Source of the DNA: Bacillota bacterium
GTDB lineage: Bacteria > Bacillota_A > Clostridia > Lachnospirales > Lachnospiraceae
Assembly (NCBI GenBank): GCA_023443625.1
Contig: JAEZTQ010000112.1
Span: 1 to 64,000 of the forward strand
Direction of reading: 5' to 3'
Length of the DNA stretch: 64,000 nucleotides
The notes under the pieces are model-generated. The model had not been told where the DNA came from. It ran no database searches and was given only the letters and a program-made list of their open reading frames with translations. Position 1 is the stretch's first letter, and each line of letters begins with the position of its first letter. Both the position numbers and the translations under genes were made by a program. Of this stretch, positions 62,989-64,000 are shown piece after piece.

Positions 62989-64000
62989 TTAGATTATTTT
63001 CAAGATATCTTCAACCATGGCCTGCATTTCACTGGTTTTACATACTTTAGTATGTAGAACCGGTGCTGTACGTATTTCTTCAACTGCCTCTGGTATCTCT
63101 TGCTTAGAAACTTTTTTAAGCGCTTGGGCCTGTTGATAATCATCTTCAGGAATCTCATCTAATTTGAGAGCAGCTAAAACACTATTGGCAAATTTATAAG
63201 GACTTGCTGTAGATACAATTACTGTCTTGGTAGTATCACCAGTCTTAACAGTATATTCATGATAGACACTGGCTGCTACTGCTGTGTGGGTATCCATAAC
63301 ATAATCGTTCTCTTGATATACCCGCCAAATTGCCTCTTTCGTCTTTTCTTCTGAAGCCCAGCCCCCGATAAAGCCATCTAATTTGTCTTTCATACTCTCT
63401 GATATTTCATAGACACCTTTACTGGATAGCGCACTCATTAATTGTACTGTTTTCTCAGAATCATTCTCAGCAATATGATATATTAAGCGTTCCAGGTTGC
63501 TGGATACTAAGATATCCATAGAGGGAGATTCAGTCAAGATGAAGTCTCTGTTCCTATCATAACATCCGGTTTCAAAGAAATCATAAAGTACTTTATTATC
63601 ATTAGAAGCACAGATCAATTTATGAATAGGCACTCCCATGCATTTCGCATAATATGCTGCAAGTATGTTTCCAAAATTCCCTGTTGGTACTACAAAATTA
63701 ATCTTCTCACCGTTTTTGATCTGCTTCCTTCTATATAAAGAGACATAAGAATGAACATAATAAACAATCTGAGGAACTAGACGGCCAATATTAATTGAAT
63801 TTGCTGAGGAGAATAAGTATCCTGCATTCTTTAGGGCTTTGGCCAACTCTGTATTATTAAACATGCTTTTTACACCCGTCTGGGCATCATCAAAATTACC
63901 ATCTATTCCGATGACATTTGTATTGTCACCTTTCTGTGTAACCATCTGTTTCTCTTGAACTTTGCTTACACCGTCCTTTGGGTAGAATACGATAATTTTT
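62989..64000 (-). CDS. thrC: Threonine synthase (N-terminus cut by window end)
   Basis: The visible 337 residues read KIIVFYPKDGVSKVQEKQMVTQ-like at the edge and end KTSEMQAMVEDILKII. The pattern GNTNVIGIDGNFDDAQTGVK, INIGRLVPQIVYYVHSY, NFVVPTGNFGNILAAYYAKCMG and STASPYKFANSVL is the PLP-dependent threonine synthase of the ThrC type. It makes threonine from phosphohomoserine. The gene continues past base 64000, so the PLP-lysine is outside the window. No promoter is visible. Confidence 0.93.
   Translation of the reverse strand, partial: KIIVFYPKDGVSKVQEKQMVTQKGDNTNVIGIDGNFDDAQTGVKSMFNNTELAKALKNAGYLFSSANSINIGRLVPQIVYYVHSYVSLYRRKQIKNGEKINFVVPTGNFGNILAAYYAKCMGVPIHKLICASNDNKVLYDFFETGCYDRNRDFILTESPSMDILVSSNLERLIYHIAENDSEKTVQLMSALSSKGVYEISESMKDKLDGFIGGWASEEKTKEAIWRVYQENDYVMDTHTAVAASVYHEYTVKTGDTTKTVIVSTASPYKFANSVLAALKLDEIPEDDYQQAQALKKVSKQEIPEAVEEIRTAPVLHTKVCKTSEMQAMVEDILKII

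Overview
This window looks like chromosomal DNA from an AT-rich, endospore-forming anaerobe of the Clostridia, most likely Lachnospiraceae. The grounds are the spoIIAA-spoIIAB-sigF operon followed by spoVAC/AD/AE, a SpoIID/LytB-like protein, a glycyl-radical pyruvate formate-lyase, small DUF4250 and DUF6514-type proteins, and strong AGGAGG ribosome binding sites. The family assignment is inference from gene content. I saw no rRNA or tRNA gene, phage, intact insertion sequence or CRISPR array.

Left part (1-12.5 kb): an MIF-like tautomerase; a BlaI/BlaR1-like regulator pair whose sensor region is replaced by three repeats of an unfamiliar extracellular unit and whose promoter carries three evenly spaced palindromes; and a sugar or polyol module (two zinc dehydrogenases, a PfkB kinase, an FAD oxidoreductase, and an ABC importer without its own ATPase) with a divergent AraC-type regulator.

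12.6-26.7 kb: an ECF sigma factor with a zinc-binding anti-sigma protein and a partner membrane protein; a CcdA-TlpA fusion; an ABC-2 exporter with a two-component system; a radical SAM protein with a helix-hairpin-helix tail; rarA; and several small conserved genes (DUF4250, VanZ-like, YigZ, DUF6514-like).

26.9-46 kb: a class A penicillin-binding protein behind an unusual repeat-rich, potentially structured leader; the sporulation block; a zinc-ribbon/TPR membrane protein with an unlisted 46-residue ORF upstream; azlCD; a BrkB-like protein; a large SpoIID-domain protein; and a four-gene GldA/GldF/GldG-like ABC system with a DUF4340 protein.

46-64 kb: dapA-dapB behind a lysine riboswitch with an intrinsic terminator; an SSB-like protein; typA; an Xre-Panacea (SocA-like) protein; an AI-2E-family permease; an ECF-transporter S component; a ZTP (pfl) riboswitch with overlapping terminator in front of pyruvate formate-lyase; an O-antigen-ligase-like membrane protein; a large secreted Ig-like surface protein; and threonine synthase, cut by the window end. 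The most notable items are the two riboswitches, the repeat-bearing leader before the penicillin-binding protein, the BlaR1 variant, and an unexplained 13-bp inverted repeat upstream of the lysine riboswitch.
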